Positions 6,259-14,868 of a stretch of DNA of 36,379 nucleotides are shown here, piece after piece. The stretch comes from a bacterium (GTDB taxonomy: Bacteria > Krumholzibacteriota > Krumholzibacteriia > LZORAL124-64-63): contig JAHIYU010000163.1 of NCBI GenBank assembly GCA_018814885.1, forward strand, positions 1 through 36,379, read 5' to 3'. Under the pieces are notes generated by a model, which was not told where the DNA came from, ran no database searches, and saw only the letters and a list, made by a program, of their open reading frames with translations. Made by a program: the position numbers and the translations under genes. Position 1 is the first letter of the stretch; the number at the start of each line of letters is the position of its first letter.

Positions 6259-9200
6259 TCACTTGATCAGCATCATCTTGTTCGTCTGTTCGAAGCCGTT
6301 CGCCGACAGACGATAATAGTAGGTGCCGCTCGCGACCTGGCGACCGGTCAGGTCGCGGCCGTCCCAGATCGCCGAGTGCACCGCAGCCGGCAGATCGCCG
6401 TCGATCAGCGTGCGCACCAGGCGTCCCGCCAGGTCGTACACGTTCAGGCTCACGTGGCCGGCGCGCGGCGCCGCGAACTCGATGGTCGTCGACGGATTGA
6501 ACGGGTTGGGATAGTTGTGTCCCAGCTCGTACGGGCCGGCCACGTCGCCGACCGCGGTCGAACCGCCGCCGTAGACGAAGTGCAGGCACCACTCGTTGAG
6601 GGTGCCGATGTCTACGCTGGCGTTGTCGCTGACCAGCAGCGTCCAGACCCCGTCCAGGTCCTCGCCCTCGAAGGGGGTCAGGCTCTCGGCGGGCGTCAAC
6701 TCGGTCGGGTACCAGCCGTAGATGTCGTCGGTCCCCGATCCCGTCCGGTTATGCAACCGCACCGTGGTGCTGGCCGGCGATGTCAGCTCCACGATCAGGT
6801 CGCCCTGGTAGGTGTGGGTGATGTCCACGAAGACCTCCACCGAAGTCACCGAAGCGCCGAGGCCGAGTCCCATGGTGATCGTATCGGTCACGCCGGCGGG
6901 CGTGTAGTCGGGGATGGCCAGGGCCGGCGCGCTGCACGCCGACGTCTCGTAGATATGCGTCAGGGTCAGATCGACGCCGGTCAGGGCCTCGCCCTCGGCG
7001 AGGGTGACCACGGCCGTGTCGATGCTCCAGGCCGTCTTCGAGGCGCGAACCGTGTAGGTGTCGGCGTAGAGACCCGTGAACTCGTAGGAACCGGTCGCGT
7101 CCGTGATCAGGCTGCCGCCGCCCGGCGACAGCTCCACCAGGACGCCGGAATTGTCGCCCGAGCCCTGCAGGGTCACCGTGCCGCCGACCGACGCCGTGCC
7201 GGGGGCCTCGACGGCCAGCAGCCACACGACGGCGTTGTGCAGCAGGTTCACGCCCTCGACGATGTCCAGCGCGCCGTAGTCGAAGGTGAAGTAGACTATC
7301 TGCCCGCCCACCGGCGAGGGCGTCGGGTCGTAGCAGACCACGCTGCCGTACGCGCTGTAGCTGCTCCAGCTGCCGGCGAACTGGGCGTCGGCGGCCAGGG
7401 TCACGCGGTCGGCGTCGCCGTAGCCGACGTAGGCGACGGGGATCGGGCCGGTGATCACGTTGGGCATGTTCATCACGGCGTGCGCCGGGTCGGCCACGGT
7501 CACGCTGCCGCTGCTGTCGCCGTTCCAGTTGGTGATGCGCAGCACGATCGGCGCGAATGACGCGTCGTCGTTGTGGTTGTAGGCGATCTCGCCGCCCTCG
7601 AGCAGGATGTGCCCGCCGGATTCAACGTAGTCGACCAGTGCGAGACGGAAGGCGGCGGTGCCCAGGGTGCTCTCGTTGTCGCCGCTGGAGACCAGGATCA
7701 TGTCGTAGCTCCACCAGGTGGCCGGATCGGTGGCGGACAGGGCCTCGAGGGTGGTGCTGTAGCCGAGGTTCTCCAGATCGGTCACGATGTCCGCCGCGGT
7801 GCGCGACGGGAGCGCATGGTACGGCGGCGCGATCAGGGCGTGGGTCTTCTCGCCCAGCTTGCCCGGCAGGTCGCGATCCAGCTTGGCGTTGTCGTCGATG
7901 ACCAGGATGTCGCCCTCGGTGGGATCGAGCACGAAGTCCTCGACGACCGCCGGTGCCGCGATCTCCACGGGAACGGCCACGGGGGTGTGGTGGTAGGCGC
8001 GCACGCGCACGTCGTAGGTGAAGTAGGTCAAGCCGGCGACGCCGTAGCTGCCGTCGCCGGGATCGCTGGTGGTCTCGGCGACCAGCTCGGCGTTGTCGCT
8101 GCGGTAGACCTGCACGGTCGCCTCCAGCGGCAGGCCGGTGCCGGCCTCGGTGACGACGCCGGACAGATCGCCGGCCGGCGCCGCTTCCAGCACGATGTCG
8201 TGCGTGTTGGCGTCGAAGCCCACGAAGAAGGTCGTCTCGTAGTGCAGGTAGCCGAACAGGTCCACGATGATCACGTAATCGTCGACCGGGAAGGGATCGG
8301 GCAGCGCGTAATCGCCCGAGCCGTTGGTCGTCGCCGAGCCCACGAGGGCTCCGGGGCCCGCCTCGAAGACGCCGACCGTGACGCCGGCGAGCGGCGCGAG
8401 GGTGAGGTCGCTGACGTTGCCGGCCAGCGTGCCGAAGGCCGCGATCACGTCGAAGGTCTCGGTGTAGACGTCGTAGCCGCTCACGGCGATCAGGCCCGTC
8501 ACCACGCCCAGCTCCGTGGGTGTGGCCTCCAGCGCCGTGCTCGGCGTGGAGAGCTCGGTGCCATCGGGCAGCACCATGTAGAGCGTGTGGGCCGGTTCGG
8601 TCACCACGGCGTGGAGCGTGCCGGGCAGATTCATGCCGAACTGGTCGCTCATGCCGAAGTCGGTGGTCACGTAGAGGTCCGGCGTGGTCAGCGGCAGGGC
8701 GTTGACCGTGATCGGCTCCCGGAACAGCGGGAACGTCTCGGCCGGATCCTGGCCGACGATGTCGAGGGTCGGTCCGAAGGGGTAGTCCACGTTGATCACG
8801 GCCACGCCGTTCACATCGGTGGCGACCGGTGTGGTGGCATAACCGAGGCCCTCGGCCCAGACGTCGATGCCCTCGAGCGGCGTGATGCCGTCGGGACCGT
8901 AGACGGTGACGGTGACGTCGGTCGGTGTGTTGGCGTCGATGACCATGGGATCGATCACGACCAGCGAGGGATTGATCGCGGGCAGCACGGCCTGGTAGGT
9001 CTCCAGGTTGTAGCCGGAGACCGTCAGGGTGACGTCGCCGGTGGTCATCACCGGCGTGTCGAGGACGATGTCGGCCAGGCCGCCGGCATCCGCGATGCCG
9101 ACGCCGTGGATGACGCCGTCGCGCCACAGGCAGGCGGCGGCGCCTTCGGGCAGCCCGTTCACCGCGAAGCTGGCGGCGCCCAGATAGACCACGGGCATGT

Positions 9201-10935
9201 GCGTCGCCGCCACGGCCAGGGGCGTGTCGGTCCGCACCATCAGCGAACAGTCGCCGAAGATGTTGTACTGCTCGATCAGCTTGTGGCCCTCGGTGCCGGT
9301 GCCCGGATAGAGGTCGAGCACCTTCATGCCGCCGTGGAAGTAGAGCGCGCCGAGGACGTTGGCCTGCCCGGCCACCAGCAGGTCGACCGTCTCGGCCTGC
9401 ATCTCGCAGGGTGGCACCCAGGAGGCGGGGGTGGACGCGGAGTAGCTGGCGATGGCGCCGTTGGGATCGCCGCTCGCGCCGGTGGCGCGCAGCCAGGCCT
9501 CGGCGAAGCACTCGCTGTTGGAGAAGTCGCCGTTGGAGCAGGAGACGTCGATGATCCAGGGCTGCATCCAGCCGTTCTCCAGGGCGTGGATGTCGGAGTT
9601 CGCGAAGTAGGGATTGCTCCAGCTGGTGCCGCTGCCGTGGCCGATGTAGTTGATCAGGCTGCGGCCCTCGTTCAGGGCCGCGGAGATCTGGGCGGTGGTG
9701 CCGGTGGGCTGGTAGATCTGGTCCACGGTGGTGAAGGTGTAGCCCAGCAGGTCGTCGCGCAGCAAGTTGGCGCGCTCGTAGTCGGTGGGGCTGCCCTCGT
9801 TGGACGCCAGGCCGGTGGCCTTGTGGTACCACTCCGCGCCGACGTCGGGGTCGCGCTCGTAGCGGATGAACTTCTCCACCTGGTCGGCCGCCTGCTGCGC
9901 GTTCTGCGCCGAGATGCGGGAGACGAAGAGGTCGGGATAGAGGTCGCCGCCGTCCACCATGGCGTAGCGGGGATCGCTGTCTCCCCCCTCGTAAGTGCCG
10001 CTGTTGGTGGGCACGTCGGCGATGTCGCCGACCAGGACCACGTAGGTCAAGCCAGCGGGCGAGCCGTAGCGGGCGTTGATGGCGCCCTGGATGCCCGCCG
10101 CGGTGCCGCCCACCGAACTCGTGGTGATCAGCTCGACGGGGATGCCCTTCTGCTGCTTCCACGCCACGTAGGGCGTGACGGCACCCTGGTAGGCGTCGGC
10201 GGCGACGACGAGCATGGGGCCGTCGACACCGAGGACCGCGTACTTGTCGGCTCCGTAGTTGGCGAAGAGATTGCGGTAGATGCGGTCGAACTGGGGATCG
10301 ACCGCGCGGGCGCTCTCGCGCTTCACGTTCAGGCCGCCGGAGCCGGTCGTGACGATTTCCAGCCGCATGCTGCGCAGGGCGAGCAGCACGCCTCGATCGG
10401 CGTCGTAGCGGAAGGCGTTGACCCTGACGGCGACGCCGCGCACGTCGCGCACGATGAAGGGATCGCCCACTTCGGTCTGCGCCTGCGGGTAGACGCCCCC
10501 GTCGGTGTACAGCGCAGCGTGCCGGTAGGGAATCGAGTTCGGATCCACGTCGCGCGTGAAGTGGCCCTTCGACGGAACCACCGGTTCCACGGCCAGTTCG
10601 TTCCACACGCTGTCCAGGATGCGGACGTACGGATCGCCCTCACCCGCGATCGCGACGCTCTGGACGATGTAGGGCAGTTCGGGGAGTCCGCTCTCCATGT
10701 GCCAGACGTGGTCCGGCAGCGAGATGCGTGCATGCGCGCGTCCGTCTATATCCACGGTGGACAGCTCGAAACCCGGCACCTCGATATCCATGATCACCGA
10801 GGACGCCACGCCGGAGGCGGCGATCCGTGGCTCGACCTGCTTTGCGCTGCCCTGGTCGATCCACACGGCGCTGGCGGCGGTGGAAATACCTAACATCAAA
10901 ACCAGGGTGAGTAGAGCCATTTTCCTGGGGCGCAT
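6259..10935 (-). CDS. Gingipain-type C25 protease with P-domain and C-terminal sorting domain
   Basis: A 1558-residue secreted cysteine protease. Order of parts: signal peptide (1-23); propeptide-like region to about 230; C25 catalytic domain with His433 in YIGHGSG and Cys466 in DVSCSNGDF; carboxypeptidase-regulatory-like beta-sandwich repeats around 835-925, 925-1005 and 1245-1322; a proprotein-convertase P-domain about 1333-1451; and a 90-residue tail starting at YPNPFNPSTTI and ending TNKMMLIK, the FlgD-like/type IX secretion sorting domain of FCB bacteria. ATG 10935 follows AAGGAG. A promoter lies at 10992-11021 and a hairpin follows the gene. The substrate is unknown; export through a type IX-like machine is inferred from the tail and from the PorX-like gene elsewhere in the window. 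Confidence 0.92.
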   Translation of the reverse strand: MRPRKMALLTLVLMLGISTAASAVWIDQGSAKQVEPRIAASGVASSVIMDIEVPGFELSTVDIDGRAHARISLPDHVWHMESGLPELPYIVQSVAIAGEGDPYVRILDSVWNELAVEPVVPSKGHFTRDVDPNSIPYRHAALYTDGGVYPQAQTEVGDPFIVRDVRGVAVRVNAFRYDADRGVLLALRSMRLEIVTTGSGGLNVKRESARAVDPQFDRIYRNLFANYGADKYAVLGVDGPMLVVAADAYQGAVTPYVAWKQQKGIPVELITTSSVGGTAAGIQGAINARYGSPAGLTYVVLVGDIADVPTNSGTYEGGDSDPRYAMVDGGDLYPDLFVSRISAQNAQQAADQVEKFIRYERDPDVGAEWYHKATGLASNEGSPTDYERANLLRDDLLGYTFTTVDQIYQPTGTTAQISAALNEGRSLINYIGHGSGTSWSNPYFANSDIHALENGWMQPWIIDVSCSNGDFSNSECFAEAWLRATGASGDPNGAIASYSASTPASWVPPCEMQAETVDLLVAGQANVLGALYFHGGMKVLDLYPGTGTEGHKLIEQYNIFGDCSLMVRTDTPLAVAATHMPVVYLGAASFAVNGLPEGAAACLWRDGVIHGVGIADAGGLADIVLDTPVMTTGDVTLTVSGYNLETYQAVLPAINPSLVVIDPMVIDANTPTDVTVTVYGPDGITPLEGIDVWAEGLGYATTPVATDVNGVAVINVDYPFGPTLDIVGQDPAETFPLFREPITVNALPLTTPDLYVTTDFGMSDQFGMNLPGTLHAVVTEPAHTLYMVLPDGTELSTPSTALEATPTELGVVTGLIAVSGYDVYTETFDVIAAFGTLAGNVSDLTLAPLAGVTVGVFEAGPGALVGSATTNGSGDYALPDPFPVDDYVIIVDLFGYLHYETTFFVGFDANTHDIVLEAAPAGDLSGVVTEAGTGLPLEATVQVYRSDNAELVAETTSDPGDGSYGVAGLTYFTYDVRVRAYHHTPVAVPVEIAAPAVVEDFVLDPTEGDILVIDDNAKLDRDLPGKLGEKTHALIAPPYHALPSRTAADIVTDLENLGYSTTLEALSATDPATWWSYDMILVSSGDNESTLGTAAFRLALVDYVESGGHILLEGGEIAYNHNDDASFAPIVLRITNWNGDSSGSVTVADPAHAVMNMPNVITGPIPVAYVGYGDADRVTLAADAQFAGSWSSYSAYGSVVCYDPTPSPVGGQIVYFTFDYGALDIVEGVNLLHNAVVWLLAVEAPGTASVGGTVTLQGSGDNSGVLVELSPGGGSLITDATGSYEFTGLYADTYTVRASKTAWSIDTAVVTLAEGEALTGVDLTLTHIYETSACSAPALAIPDYTPAGVTDTITMGLGLGASVTSVEVFVDITHTYQGDLIVELTSPASTTVRLHNRTGSGTDDIYGWYPTELTPAESLTPFEGEDLDGVWTLLVSDNASVDIGTLNEWCLHFVYGGGSTAVGDVAGPYELGHNYPNPFNPSTTIEFAAPRAGHVSLNVYDLAGRLVRTLIDGDLPAAVHSAIWDGRDLTGRQVASGTYYYRLSANGFEQTNKMMLIK

Positions 10936-10991
10936 AGACGGACTCCTTCGCGGAAAGAACTCTCTGCGGGATTGCTTGTTGCGGGAGCCTA

Positions 10992-11021
10992 ATTATACCT
11001 CATTTCGGGGTCCCCTTACAA
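10992..11021 (-). promoter_or_regulatory. Sigma70-type promoter of the C25 protease gene
   Basis: On the minus strand TTGTAA (11021-11016), 18-bp spacer, perfect TATAAT (10997-10992), about 57 nt before the ATG. Confidence 0.7.
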
Positions 11022-11041
11022 GACTAACCCCCCGCGTATAT

Positions 11042-11055
11042 GATAATCGGTTATC
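11042..11055. promoter_or_regulatory. Inverted repeat upstream of the C25 promoter
   Basis: GATAA-(4)-TTATC is a perfect dyad centred about 63 nt upstream of the predicted transcription start, a typical activator position. The regulator is unknown. Confidence 0.35.
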
Positions 11056-11070
11056 TGTATAATCCCGCCG

Positions 11071-11107
11071 AAAAGACGGCGACGGCCCCTCTGGGGGCCG
11101 CCGCCGT
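11071..11107 (-). terminator. Intrinsic terminator of the lipoprotein gene
   Basis: A 14-bp GC-rich stem (11076-11089 with 11094-11107, one mismatch) with a 4-nt loop, followed on the minus strand by CTTTTC. It lies 26 nt after the stop at 11133. Confidence 0.85.
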
Positions 11108-11132
11108 GATATACCCTCCTGCCCGGGATTCG

Positions 11133-12287
11133 TTACTTGATGGATTCCACCGCATCCTGGTCGCAGAGTGTCGCCCAGCGCCCGGCGAAGAACCCGCCCG
11201 GCCGGTCCGGGATCTGGAAGTATTGACCGCCCAGGACGCCCTCCACCGTCTCCGCGGCGTTGATCCATTCGCCCTGGAAGACGCCGTGGCCCGGATCCCC
11301 GGTGGGGCCATAGGTGCCCGACAGCAGGCCGCGGAACTGGCCGTTGCGGCTGACGTACTTGCCGAAGAACACGTTCTCGCCCGCGTCGTTGACGCCGTAG
11401 CGTCCGCGCAGCAGACCCTTCACGCCGCCCCAGATGCCGACCCAGCGGCCCTTGAAGTAGCCGTTGGCGATGAGGTTGCCATCCTCGTCGTACTGGGGAT
11501 CGCTGACCCAGATGCCACTGAGGAAGCCCTTGGGGCACAGATCGACATCGGTCAGGAGGTGACCCTCGATGCGCAGCGCGTTGCCCTGCTCGTCCACGGG
11601 ATAGGTCTCGTCGAGGCCGCTGACTTCCGGCATCGGGTAGTCGAGGCTGATCTGGGGCGTGGACAGGTGCAGCATGTTGACCGGCGGCAGATCGCCCTCG
11701 GGACCTGGCTCGACCGGAGGCTCGATGATCTGCACGATCAGGCCGTCGAAATGGGGACCGGTGTGCGAGAACCAGGCCACCGTGTGACGGTCGATACGCG
11801 GGCGCACCAGACTGTCCCAGGGACGCTCGAAGAGGATCACGCGTCTGACCAACACGATGCCCCGATCGACGCGCAGCATGCCGCTCCAGTCGAGGGCGTC
11901 GAAATCCTCGTCGATGTCCTCCACGAGGCCGTCGAGCTGTCCCCACAGCAACCGTACGACGGTGATCGTCGGCCGGTTCGGGTCGGTGGGATCGCCGTTG
12001 GCGACCTCGTCCTCGTACATCTGCACCTCGGCGTCGTCCTGCAGGGGGTCGTCCGAAGCGGCATCCTCGTACATGTATTCCGTCTCGGTGTAGTAGGTGT
12101 CGCCGAAGCCGTCGGCCTCGTCGGTCATGGTCAAGCCGCCGTAGGCCTTGTTCAGGTCCATGTCGTCGTAGTCGTCCACCGCGACCTGCTCGCTGCCTGT
12201 CACGCCACCGGTCTCTCCGCAACCGGTCGCGCCCAGGATGAGCAGACCCAGCATCGCCAGGATCCCCAGGATTCTCAGGTTCTTCAT
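11133..12287 (-). CDS. Lipoprotein with Gly/aromatic strand repeats
   Basis: A 384-residue protein of unknown function. The start MKNLRILGILAM leads a signal peptide with the lipobox LGATGC, so the mature protein is lipid-anchored at Cys. ATG 12287 follows GGGAGACG; an in-frame extension upstream has no leader. Residues about 25-105 are very acidic (many Asp/Glu/Tyr). The C-terminal third repeats a G-x-F/Y/L-x-G-x-W/Y pattern at least six times (GYFKGRW, GLLRGRY, VFFGKY, GLLSGTY, VFQGEW, GFFAGRW), a beta-repeat reminiscent of MORN but not an obvious match. Monocistronic, with its own terminator. Probably an envelope structural or binding protein (inferred). Confidence 0.8.
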   Translation of the reverse strand: MKNLRILGILAMLGLLILGATGCGETGGVTGSEQVAVDDYDDMDLNKAYGGLTMTDEADGFGDTYYTETEYMYEDAASDDPLQDDAEVQMYEDEVANGDPTDPNRPTITVVRLLWGQLDGLVEDIDEDFDALDWSGMLRVDRGIVLVRRVILFERPWDSLVRPRIDRHTVAWFSHTGPHFDGLIVQIIEPPVEPGPEGDLPPVNMLHLSTPQISLDYPMPEVSGLDETYPVDEQGNALRIEGHLLTDVDLCPKGFLSGIWVSDPQYDEDGNLIANGYFKGRWVGIWGGVKGLLRGRYGVNDAGENVFFGKYVSRNGQFRGLLSGTYGPTGDPGHGVFQGEWINAAETVEGVLGGQYFQIPDRPGGFFAGRWATLCDQDAVESIK

Positions 12288-12556
12288 GACATCGTCTCCC
12301 TGTGTGTGTTCCTGGCCGCCGACCCTCTCCCCGATCATGCGGCCGTTGTCAGGCTCGTTAAGCTCACGGTGAGCATCTGGAGTGCCACGTCTCCAGCCAC
12401 AAGGTATCTACTTGCAAGTCAATCAATTATGATAACGGGCGCCGTGAGCCGGCAGCCCGGCGGAAGCGATAAGTGGACCTGTGGGTACGGATGACGGTCG
12501 GGAGGGTACAGGAGGCACGGTCCGGAGCATGCTGCAGCACCGTCGAACGGTCCGGG

Positions 12557-13018
12557 TCAGCCGGCCGTCGCGTCGCGCGCGCGCATCTTCAGGGCGATGG
12601 CTTCCTCGTGCTTGAGGCCGAGCAGGCGGGTCAGCTTGTGGACAAGGGCGTCCTCGTGGGCTTCCAGCACGCCGTCGCTGTAGACCACGCGCCAGAGGGC
12701 TTCGAGGATGCGCAGCCGCTCGTGCCGCGGCAGCCGCTCGCGGATCAGGCGCGTGAACTGGTAGAGATCGGTGCTGCGCTCCCGCTCGCGCCTGGCCAGA
12801 TCCAGCAGGCTGGCGAGCGACGCTTCGTCGAGCGCGAACCTTTCCCGCACCAGGGACGCGACCACGGCGCGCTCCTCGTCGCTGAAGTCCTCGTCGGCCC
12901 AGGCGATCTCCAGCAGCAGGGCGCAGGTCGAGACCTGGATCCTGTGCTCGACATCGTCGTCCGGCTTGGCGGAGGGAGCGGCTTCGTCCTGGAAGAGCTT
13001 GCGGATGGCGTCCAGCAC
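12557..13018 (-). CDS. TerB-like helical protein
   Basis: A 153-residue all-helical protein resembling the TerB/COG4103 family, small acidic proteins linked to tellurite resistance clusters and envelope stress but without a defined reaction. Family-like features are the block LLLEIAWADEDFSDEERAVV and, later, ILEALWRVVYSDGVLEAHED, each with the A/S-D-G/E acidic pattern that may bind metal. GTG 13018 lies directly after the racemase stop (TGA 13022-13020) with AGGAG inside the end of that gene, so translation is coupled. It ends the fur-alr operon. The 269 nt between this gene's stop and the lipoprotein start hold no gene I can see. Confidence 0.8.
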   Translation of the reverse strand: MLDAIRKLFQDEAAPSAKPDDDVEHRIQVSTCALLLEIAWADEDFSDEERAVVASLVRERFALDEASLASLLDLARRERERSTDLYQFTRLIRERLPRHERLRILEALWRVVYSDGVLEAHEDALVHKLTRLLGLKHEEAIALKMRARDATAG

Positions 13019-13019
13019 G

Positions 13020-14180
13020 TCAGCTCCTCACCGGCGCACCGTGCACCGCGCGCCGCCAGGACGGCCCGGGCAAGGTGAGCACCTCGTAGGGAATGGTGCC
13101 GAGCCAGTCGGCGAGCTTCTCGGCGGTGATGCGTTCCTCGCCCTGGGCGCCCAGCAGGACGGCGATGTCGCCAGCGACGACGCCAGGTATGTCCGTCACG
13201 TCGACCATGGTCAGGTTCATGCAGATCCGGCCGCGCACCGGCGCACGATGTCCCCCGATCAGGACATGGGCCGGCTCTTGTAGGCGACGCGGATAGCCGT
13301 CGGAGTAGCCGACGGGCAACACGGCGATCGCGCTCGGGCGCTCCGCCTTCCACGTGCGCCCGTAGCCGACGGTTTCGCCGGTGGGCACGCGGCGAACCTG
13401 GGCCACCGCGCAGGACCAGGTGATCGCCGGCTTGAGAACCAGGTCGGGATGGTCCGCCGCCCGCGCGGAGACGAGGGTCTCGCGCGATGGCCAGATGCCG
13501 TAGGCCGCGATGCCGACGCGAACGATGTCGCGGTAGGCGGAGCGCCAGAGGATCGCCGCCGCGCTGCAAGACATGTGGCGCGCCAGGCTCCCGTGCCCCC
13601 TGTCCGCGAGCGTCGCGAGCCATCTGGTGAATCTGTCGGATTGGGCCCTGGCCCAGCTGTGGTCGGTGGTGTCCTCGATATCGGCGAAGTGGCTCGACAC
13701 GCCGACCAGTTCCAGGCCTGGCCTGCCGGTCAGCAGGGCCAGGGCATCGTCCAGCTCGTCTTCCACGATGCCCTGTCGATTGACGCCGGTTTCCACCTTG
13801 AGATGTACCCGCAAGGGCCTCGCCGGAGCGGCGACCTCGGCCGCGATCGCCGCTCCGGCCAGCGATCCGACCGTGATCTCGGCGTCGAGGCGGGAGGCCA
13901 GCGAAGCTCCCTCGCGATTGACCGGTCCGAGGATCAGCACGGGCGCTTCGACGCCGCCCCGCCGGAGGGCGTCGGCTTCCTCGACGGCGTGCACGCCGAG
14001 CATGTCGGCGCCGCCGTCCAGGAAAGCGACGGCGGCCGGGAGGAGACCGTGACCGTACCCGTCGGCCTTCACCACGGCGAGCAGACGCGTCGCGGCAGGC
14101 GTGAACTCCCGGAAGCGGCTGATGTTGTACCGCAGCGCTTCATGGTCGGTCTCGAGTCTGAGCCAACCCGAATCACTCAT
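13020..14180 (-). CDS. alr: Alanine racemase
   Basis: Pyridoxal-phosphate enzyme making D-alanine for peptidoglycan. At 386 residues it is near the usual length. The PLP lysine is in VVKADGYGHG (Lys38 from this start); the second catalytic base Tyr is in VGYGRTW; the PVGYSDGYPRRL and GRICMNLTMVD blocks follow in the usual order. ATG 14180 is preferred because GGGGAG lies nine nt upstream; GTG 14183 would add one residue. It follows the Fur-family gene by 48 nt and runs directly into the TerB-like gene. The N-terminal barrel and C-terminal beta domain both appear complete. Confidence 0.95.
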   Translation of the reverse strand: MSDSGWLRLETDHEALRYNISRFREFTPAATRLLAVVKADGYGHGLLPAAVAFLDGGADMLGVHAVEEADALRRGGVEAPVLILGPVNREGASLASRLDAEITVGSLAGAAIAAEVAAPARPLRVHLKVETGVNRQGIVEDELDDALALLTGRPGLELVGVSSHFADIEDTTDHSWARAQSDRFTRWLATLADRGHGSLARHMSCSAAAILWRSAYRDIVRVGIAAYGIWPSRETLVSARAADHPDLVLKPAITWSCAVAQVRRVPTGETVGYGRTWKAERPSAIAVLPVGYSDGYPRRLQEPAHVLIGGHRAPVRGRICMNLTMVDVTDIPGVVAGDIAVLLGAQGEERITAEKLADWLGTIPYEVLTLPGPSWRRAVHGAPVRS

Positions 14181-14228
14181 CACCGAACACTCCCCGTCCG
14201 GATGGGACGGCAGCCAGACACGCCGCCG

Positions 14229-14735
14229 TCAGTCCTTGAGCTTGCTCTCGGCCTTGGCCTGGCGATAGCCGCTGCAGCCCTCGATGTCCTTGCAGGCTCC
14301 GTAGAGTTCAAGTCGGTGACGGTGGATGGTGAACTCGTGCTCTTCGGCCAGCGTTTCCTGCATGGCCTCCAGCTCCGGATTGAAGAACTCGAAGATCCGG
14401 CCGCAGTTCTGGCAGATCATGTGATCGTGGTGCTCGACCTCGGAGTGGCCCTCGTAACGGGCCAGCCCGTCACCGAAGCGGCGCTCCTCGACCAGACCGC
14501 TGCGGACCAGCAGGTGCAGGGTGCGGTAGACCGTGGCGTATCCGATCTTCGGGTTGACGGCCTTGACCTCGCGCAGGAGCTCCTCGACCGAGACGTGCCC
14601 CTTCAGGTTGAAGAAGACGTTCACGATGGTGTTGCGTTGCCGGGTGGTCTTCAGACCTTCGGTCTGGATGAACTTCTGGAAGGACCGTTCCTTTTCCTTG
14701 ACGGTCTCCGGTAAGACATCTCGCTTGATGGCCAC
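14229..14735 (-). CDS. Fur-family metal-dependent repressor
   Basis: A 168-residue regulator. An N-terminal winged helix (about 15-90) carries TTRQR and the GYATVYRTLHLL recognition helix. The C-terminal dimerisation/metal domain shows His97, His102, His103 and His105 before CQNC (Cys108/111) and a second pair Cys148/Cys154 for structural zinc. Whether it is Fur, PerR or Zur cannot be decided by eye. GTG 14735 follows GGAAGGA; an in-frame extension upstream runs through the promoter and is rejected. The promoter overlaps a 23-bp palindrome (14764-14786), suggesting autoregulation. It heads the operon with alr. Confidence 0.9.
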   Translation of the reverse strand: MAIKRDVLPETVKEKERSFQKFIQTEGLKTTRQRNTIVNVFFNLKGHVSVEELLREVKAVNPKIGYATVYRTLHLLVRSGLVEERRFGDGLARYEGHSEVEHHDHMICQNCGRIFEFFNPELEAMQETLAEEHEFTIHRHRLELYGACKDIEGCSGYRQAKAESKLKD

Positions 14736-14763
14736 TTGCTTGTTCCTTCCGTTGCTGTGTTGC

Positions 14764-14786
14764 GTGATTCTGATATCCAAAATCAC
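14764..14786. promoter_or_regulatory. Palindrome, candidate Fur-family operator
   Basis: GTGATTCTGAT-A-TCCAAAATCAC, an imperfect dyad (8 of 11 positions paired) lying just downstream of the -10 box, where a bound dimer would block initiation. It is not a canonical E. coli Fur box. Confidence 0.5.
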
Positions 14787-14791
14787 AGAAA

Positions 14792-14820
14792 TTGATAATT
14801 CACCATCGGGCAAGTGTCAA
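14792..14820 (-). promoter_or_regulatory. Promoter of the Fur-alr-terB operon
   Basis: Minus strand TTGACA (14820-14815), 17-bp spacer, TATCAA (14797-14792), about 57 nt before the GTG start. Confidence 0.7.
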
Positions 14821-14868
14821 GTCATTGGCGGGAAGAATTCCGGCCAAGCTTGCCTGATCTGCTTTTCT

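Noticed and set aside
7573..10893. Very long open frame of 1106 codons on the + strand opposite the C25 protease
   Set aside because: Composition is Val/Gly/Asp/Arg repeats of the kind produced by reading GC-rich coding DNA backwards; no domain, leader or start is convincing.
12301..12556. Possible lipoprotein promoter in an AT-rich patch near 12405-12440
   Set aside because: TTGACT is present on the minus strand but no -10 box lies at 16-18 bp, so no promoter is claimed.
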